Shown: in pieces, positions 58,630 to 64,000 of the stretch
Layout: every line of letters starts with the position of its first letter
Position numbering within the stretch: the first letter of the stretch is position 1
DNA from: Sclerodactyla briareus
Taxonomy: Eukaryota > Echinodermata > Holothuroidea > Dendrochirotida > Sclerodactylidae
Assembly: GCA_026419785.1 (NCBI GenBank)
Contig: JAODTK010005560.1
Span: 1 to 64,000 of the forward strand
Length of the DNA: 64,000 bases
Reading direction: 5' to 3'
Notes under the pieces: model-generated
The model's input: the letters and a program-made list of their open reading frames with translations, nothing else
What the model was told of the DNA's origin: nothing
Databases searched by the model: none
Position numbers and translations under genes: made by a program

Positions 58630-61600
58630 TATTCTAGTTGCATATTTATTTATCATTGAATATATATTTTGAGAATATATGTGTTGTAATTTCGTCGCAT
58701 GCTGCCTGCCACGAATGACTTATTGAATGACAATTAGTACCGATAGACATTTCTATTCAGTTACTTCGTTTGGCGAGCCGGAACTGTGAAGTAACGTCGA
58801 TTATTCCAAACTTCGCATTGCGCTTGGCTCTCGGTATATTCCGGTTCACTCTAAGACTTTCTTTTCTGTTTGGTACTCTTCGGGGGTTGGGGTGTGATGT
58901 TTAACATGTCAATCAATCGCATTTTCCCTCAATGTACGTTATTCTCACTATGTGTGGCCCATTGGGACTAATATCCACTGTATTTCCCACTGCATTAATG
59001 CAAGACACATCATGTTCATGTGGACCGTACGCTGTAGACTAAAGAGTTTATAGCCGAATGTTCTTGTTTGTGAGTTTCAGTATTAACCTATAGTGATTCG
59101 TAACCCCCCACGCACATACTTGAAATCTATCATTGAATAAGCTCTCATAAATGTTTCGGAGTTGTGGGTGTGGGGATTTCCAGTATATGTCATATAGAAA
59201 TGGGGGGGGGTAGCCCCCACGACTTTTGGCAATGTGTCACATTATGTTTCAGGTTGTGGGTGGGTGATTTCAGTAAATACCAGGTAGTGGATTTCTTTTT
59301 CTGGAAAAACCCCCCCATGTTTTCAACCTGGTCGTGAGTTTGGGTGTCCCCTGTGTGTGTGGGGCGGGGGTGGGGGGGGGGGGTAAAGGTAGCGAGGGGT
59401 TCATAACTTACCCATTTAGAATCCAATACCGCCATCGTAACCTTTCCAGCATACCCACAATGCTATCGAAACATTGAAGAAAAGAGTCAGTTACATTTTC
59501 TTAATCATCATAATTTTTGTTCCTTGTCTGCTAACAAATACCGATAACAATGTTTGAATAACTTATTTGTGACATTGCCTTGACTTTGAAGGAAAGAACC
59601 GATGATTGGGTTTTAGATCATTTGTATTCTTAGGTTTCGTATCCTTTTGTTACAGAGGTGGATCTTTGGCAAGAATCACTCTCAATAGTTGCGGCGTTCT
59701 GTTGTATTGTTAGGTTACGACGTAATATCCCATGCAACCTTTTTTTTTTGGTCATTAATAAGTTTGACTGATGCTCCTTGTTTGCTGCCCCCGTCAAGAG
59801 CTAGCATGAGTGAAACAGTGTACAATAGCTTCTATTTCCATGCGACTCCACCCCTACGCTGGAATCAAGTTCACCTGTTTTAACCTGCTGAGTGATAGGA
59901 CACCCTGTTTCTTTGGTATATCACCGAATATTACCATATTATAGGCGCACGTTTAAAAGAGTATGTCTGCTCACCATTTTACACGGTCACAGCCCACACT
60001 CTAAATCATATGTTTGAGACACAGTTAAGTTCGACCTTTGGAGTTGCAAATTATATACTTCATTACGTCCGAATTTTACGACGGTATGAGTGACTGTTCA
60101 GTAATGTAGGAGATAGTGTGTAGATGTTAAATCGAATAGACATCGGAAAAGTAAACCTTTTCAACAGGAACGCCCTGCGGCTGACGAGTTACAACCAGGA
60201 AATAAACGTCAAGGTTAAATGACCCTAAGAACCGAAAGGGAAATCAAGTAGTGAAGCAAATATATTATGCATTTAACGATTCTAGGTGACGTCATTGCAC
60301 GCACGCAGGAGAATCTTGAAGGTCTATGGCCGTTTCGACCTACATTGTTTGTTTAATATATTGCACTTTTCATCTACGCAAGATTCCAGTCAGCAGGTCT
60401 TTTCGATGTTGTATATTTCTGCAATGTATCTCTTCATAATACATCACCTCTCTGTTGCGCGTGTGCTTGCTGTGTGTTGTCACCTATATCGCAGTGATAA
60501 CACTAGTTGGTGTTTGCTAAATATCTGTTTTATGTCCGTGGTGGGCATATTAAATAATTGCGGACATGAGTTGCTTTGACGTACTGGTCGAACAGACATG
60601 TCTATGTCCGTTTGACTTATAATAAATTAATGTGGACAGGTATTCTATTTGTCACTATGCAAACATGTCGATTCCATCCATGACATAGGGGACAGATCCC
60701 TTTCCTAACATATTATGATCCAGACTTGTTGAACCATATCATGACCCTACTGAAAACAACAAAATCGCCACCGAGAGGCCGAACTATACTTGTCTTCTAA
60801 AATCAATCTAAATTGAGAGCTCTTCAAGTTATAAGTCTTCAGACTAATGTTGCAATTAAAACGGCACTGGAGTACTATGTTTGTAACATTTTATTGGTGC
60901 CTATACAACTTGCTAGAACCCCTGTCACGACAACAGTAGATAACCATGGTTCCTTAGGGAACTGAAACATACATTACTTGGATTTTTGTGATCACTAACT
61001 AAATAAACTTGTGGTCATCAGTACTCTGAAACCGATAGGACGTGTACTTATTGCGATATGCCAGGAACCCGAAACGTCTGGTTTTCTATCAGCGCATATG
61101 GAGTGGTTGTCGCACTTTTATTCTGCGGGAGAAAACGAGGTATTTGCGTCTGAGTTCCATCATCCCCTAATAACTGACCACTGTCCAGGAAATATAAATA
61201 AACACCATTGTGATGTCGCGCAGACCTGAGGCATTTGATACATTTTCATATCATACATTCATAATATCTGTGCAGGGTGAATATCTAAACCGACATCTAC
61301 GTGGCATGTTAGTCAATGAGTATAGAAGTATTTCCTGAACGAGTTATCGATGGACCTGCAAGCGTGGAACTTCTGCTGACTTCGAAAAAGGGTAAGGTTG
61401 AATAGGAGGAATACTATGACTAACCGGGCATCCACCATTCTAGCCGAAAGCTATCCAGGAAAGAAAACTGTCACAATGACCTTTGACCTCACTAATAAAA
61501 AGTTTTCAATGATCGTGATGCTAATCAGCGCAGTTCAATTTTGGACAAAAAGACGTTTTCAGACATCATCAGACCCACAAAACCATTATGCTCGTATGTA

Positions 61601-62500
61601 CATATACATACGGGCACACTCACAAGCACCTAATGCGTACGGAGGAAATGCTCGTTGATGGCAGCGCCGATTCTTTCCTCAGCCGACAATCGGGGGCCCG
61701 CGGCGATCCCTCATCAAAAGCCAGGATCAGCCTAGGACGCCGAGCGTGACCTCCTCTTCCTTTATATAAATTGAGGCTTCGACACCGCCAAGCTTCGAGC
61801 TCTGTGTGGGGAAAGGCGCACCGGGTCCGCCATCAGCCATGCTGGAATGAATCCTCTCACTCCCAAGGTATGAATGTACAAACAACGCACTCCAAACAGC
61901 ATGCGTCACACGCACATTCACATCAACTACGACCTTATATAACGTGTCCGTGAATCATTTAAGACAGCGTCGAATTCCTGGCTGTGCCCGCCCCCCCCCC
62001 CCCTGCCTCGGTCGCCCACTTGGGGCTCTTGGCCGCTCTACCATACCAGGACAGGACTTCCCTGCGGGCGGCGCTTGGCGTGCGTCCCTCTCGTTTTGAG
62101 TACTGCAGCTGGGCCTCGTGTTCAACCCTGGATTGCCTCCTTTTCAGTCGGGTACACCGTGCAGTGCCCCGCCGCCGGATAGTTGAGAGGCCCGAATCCA
62201 AAGGTAACGCTTGGGTAGGTCGCCTTCTCATCTGTGTATATAATTCTTGTACGCCCCTCCGGGACGTTCGCGACTAGGTGTACACTTAGGTCGTGTGTTC
62301 GAGGGGCACATCCGAGGTCCCTGCAATGCCCTGCCCAATTTGGCCATCCGCAGAAATGGTCCGACGGTCACTGATGTGAAATGGTATAACTGATGAACAT
62401 CAGTGTGCCGTAATTGTAGTGGCGTTACCATTCTATAGGCTTGATAGACTGGTGTTGAAAGCTGAATCTTTCGCTATTATAGCTGAGGGAAGCAGCTCTC
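58630..62500. other. No gene recognised
   Basis: The stretch holds poly(G)/poly(C) runs at about 59202, 59310 and 59371, and a GC-rich patch at 61980-62240 with a poly(C) run at about 61992. TTTATATAAAT at about 61760 could be a TATA box but no gene follows convincingly. The ORFs at 60286-60579 and 61398-61658 have no recognisable domain. Confidence 0.35.
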
Positions 62501-62597
62501 TACAAGTCATCATGTCTCACCTTCCGTTCGTTCGTCGTTTGCTCGTTCGTTCTCGTTGTCGTAGTCGTTAGTTCGTTTCTTCTGTTCGTCACGTTTT

Positions 62598-62880
62598 TTT
62601 GGAACTTCTGAACCGTACATGCGGATCAGGTTGAAAACTTTGGACATGGTGGGTGGAGAAGCATGCACTGGCTAGCTGAGTAACATTTTGTTTGCATATG
62701 TGATGTGAAATTTTGATTTTAAATCAATTAATTACCCCAAAGGTCTTCAGTTGTAACTTCTGAACCGTACATGCAATAGGTTGAAACTTGGTGGGTGGAT
62801 GTAGCATACCAGGCTAGGGTGAGTTACATTTTTTTGCATAGTTTGATTAAATTTAATCAAATCCAATAATTACCCCAATT
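62598..62880 (+). repeat. Two-unit tandem repeat, ~155 bp
   Basis: AACTTCTGAACCGTACATGC at about 62602 and 62757 is followed in both units by AGGTTGAAA.CTT, TGGTGGGTGGA, GGCTAG..GAGT.ACATTTT, TTTGCATA and AATTACCCCAA. Confidence 0.85.
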
Positions 62881-63308
62881 CGTCTGCCCACAGCCTTTTC
62901 CCATTGAAACTATTGTGAGAGTGGTTTGTTTTACTCACTCCTTGGAGGCTGAGGGCTTGCCTGCTTGTAGGCAGGGACTGCGTACTTTGTATGTCAGCCC
63001 TGAGGTGGCTGCAATACAGGAAAGGGGAGGGGGGACAGTCAGTTCTGTGGAAGATCTGTCTTCACCTCGGTGTTGCTAGACTTTCCATTTTGGATCCAAG
63101 GGGTTTCCACTGGGAATTCACTGCTAAGGGCCTAGGAGTTGTGCTGGATACACACAGTGTTGTTGGGTGACATATAGCTAATATACAGGCTAGGAATGAG
63201 TTAGTTGGTACTTGGTGATGGGCACTGATAGCAAATATTAGGCTAATGTGGGAGACCATGTCCAAGCCATTCCAAGGTTATGACAGATGTCAGTAAAGGT
63301 CAAGTAAT

Positions 63309-63533
63309 GTGAACAAAACAATAAATGTGGATTGGGAAGAACATGCAGTGTTTCGCACAGGAATTTTGCCGTCCGAGCTACAAGGACGTTTCGAACTTTC
63401 GCTTGTATACTACTATCAGCCTGGCTCAGCTGATCAATTCTCCCACCCGTATTCCCGACAGGGCCTCGACTCTGCTAATACGTGGATCTGTTTCTTACTA
63501 GACCGGGGCATCTTGGAAGGGGGTCCTGCCATT
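63309..63533 (+). CDS. Unrecognised exon-like ORF ending at a strong splice donor
   Basis: An open frame of 112 codons runs to 63647, but protein-like composition stops at CCATTG/GTAAGTG (63533/63534), a strong donor. Before it the frame reads RFELSLVYYYQPGSADQF, then GLDSANTWICFLLDRGILE. I do not recognise a family. No good acceptor was identified on the left side. Confidence 0.3.
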
Positions 63534-63654
63534 GGTAAGTGTTCTTATAATTGGTCTTCCCGATCACTGTCTTTTTCCATCTCTCACCAACCGATGCTCG
63601 TCAGTGCTCCTGTCAGAGGCCCACTTATCGAAATTATTCCAAAGTGACTGGTTA

Positions 63655-64000
63655 TGACCTCCGCGGAGATTTTCGAACGTTCCTGGTGCTTGCTGTTACT
63701 CGAGGCCTGCTGTCGCGTTGCTAATAGTGAGTTTAGCGCACCATCTTGAAAAATTCAACCTTTCGGTATATTATCGAGTGGTTAGGTGCCCTGAAGAGTT
63801 TATAAAATAATTATTAAGAACAATTGGGGATCTTTCCCAATATTAACTCAATCATAAAAATAAACCAGTCAAATTGGGGCCCAGATTGGAATATCTTTAT
63901 TCAGTTGCTCCAGACGACTAAAATAGACAACTTACGCGGCCAGGGATGGAAAGCCGGGATACCAAATTTCGAAACAATCCAAAAATTCATTGAAAGTCTG
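63655..64000 (+). repeat. Dispersed repeat, copy 2 (uninterrupted, cut by window end)
   Basis: Colinear with 55890-56230 and then with about 56672-56700, without the ~440-bp segment present in copy 1. It probably continues past the window. Confidence 0.85.

Noticed and set aside
60286-60579. 97-codon ORF with hydrophobic stretches
   Set aside because: No conserved motif, no promoter or splice support, and Cys/Leu/Ser richness expected from T-rich DNA.
1-64000. CRISPR arrays, prophage or bacterial genes, endogenous viral genes
   Set aside because: No short regularly spaced direct repeats with unique spacers, no operon-like coding density and no recognisable viral protein motifs were seen.

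Overview
The window looks like a eukaryotic, repeat-dense invertebrate chromosome. It has spliced exons far apart, tRNA-derived SINEs, non-LTR retrotransposon pieces, Harbinger and hAT traces, many poly(C)/poly(G) tracts, and families of short 'paragraph' repeats rich in AGGTCA-like words. The repeat style and the galactokinase gene structure suggest a marine deuterostome, most likely an echinoderm such as a sea urchin. That is an inference from repeat style, not proven. There are no bacterial operons, no CRISPR arrays and no rRNA or complete tRNA genes that I can support.

The main gene is a galactokinase (GALK1-type) on the + strand. Five exons are visible at 12681-12870, 16378-16634, 24298-24483, 30973-31143 and 35102-35221. 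The two directly consecutive junctions near the N-terminus, the 16.6/24.3 kb junction and the last junction all match in splice phase. The first exon (the GEHTDY region) and one exon between 24.5 and 31.0 kb were not found. Almost every exon carries small frameshifts relative to the family, yet splice sites and intron phases are intact. The likely reason is uncorrected indels in a long-read assembly, so simple ORF calls are unreliable here.

The galactokinase introns hold most of the odd material. The 16.6-24.3 kb intron contains an abruptly GC-rich block of about 5 kb (18.7-23.4 kb) with imperfect hairpin units, a ~90-bp tandem array and a ~70-bp tandem array. It is bracketed by inverted copies of a ~100-bp sequence. 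It looks like ribosomal-spacer or satellite DNA, but no 18S start was seen. The 24.5-31.0 kb intron contains a hAT-like element, a candidate MITE and a ~311-bp tandem array (28.1-30.4 kb) whose units carry AGGTCA direct repeats spaced by 4. The next intron has a TIR-bearing MITE 16 bp past a splice donor.

Left of the gene (1-12.6 kb) there is a terminal exon of a probable Harbinger-type Myb/SANT protein, a broken Harbinger transposase (minus strand) and three LINE fragments (minus). Right of it (35.3-54 kb) there are SINEs, a recent 340-bp tandem duplication, dispersed paragraph repeats and a few unrecognised exon-like ORFs. At 54.2-55.5 kb lies a class A (rhodopsin-like) GPCR gene, apparently intronless, with CCAAT and TATA boxes in front. 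Its first two helices are split over reading frames. Beyond it come a LINE RT fragment (minus), a dispersed repeat present at 55.9 and 63.65 kb, and an unrecognised exon-like ORF at 63.3 kb.
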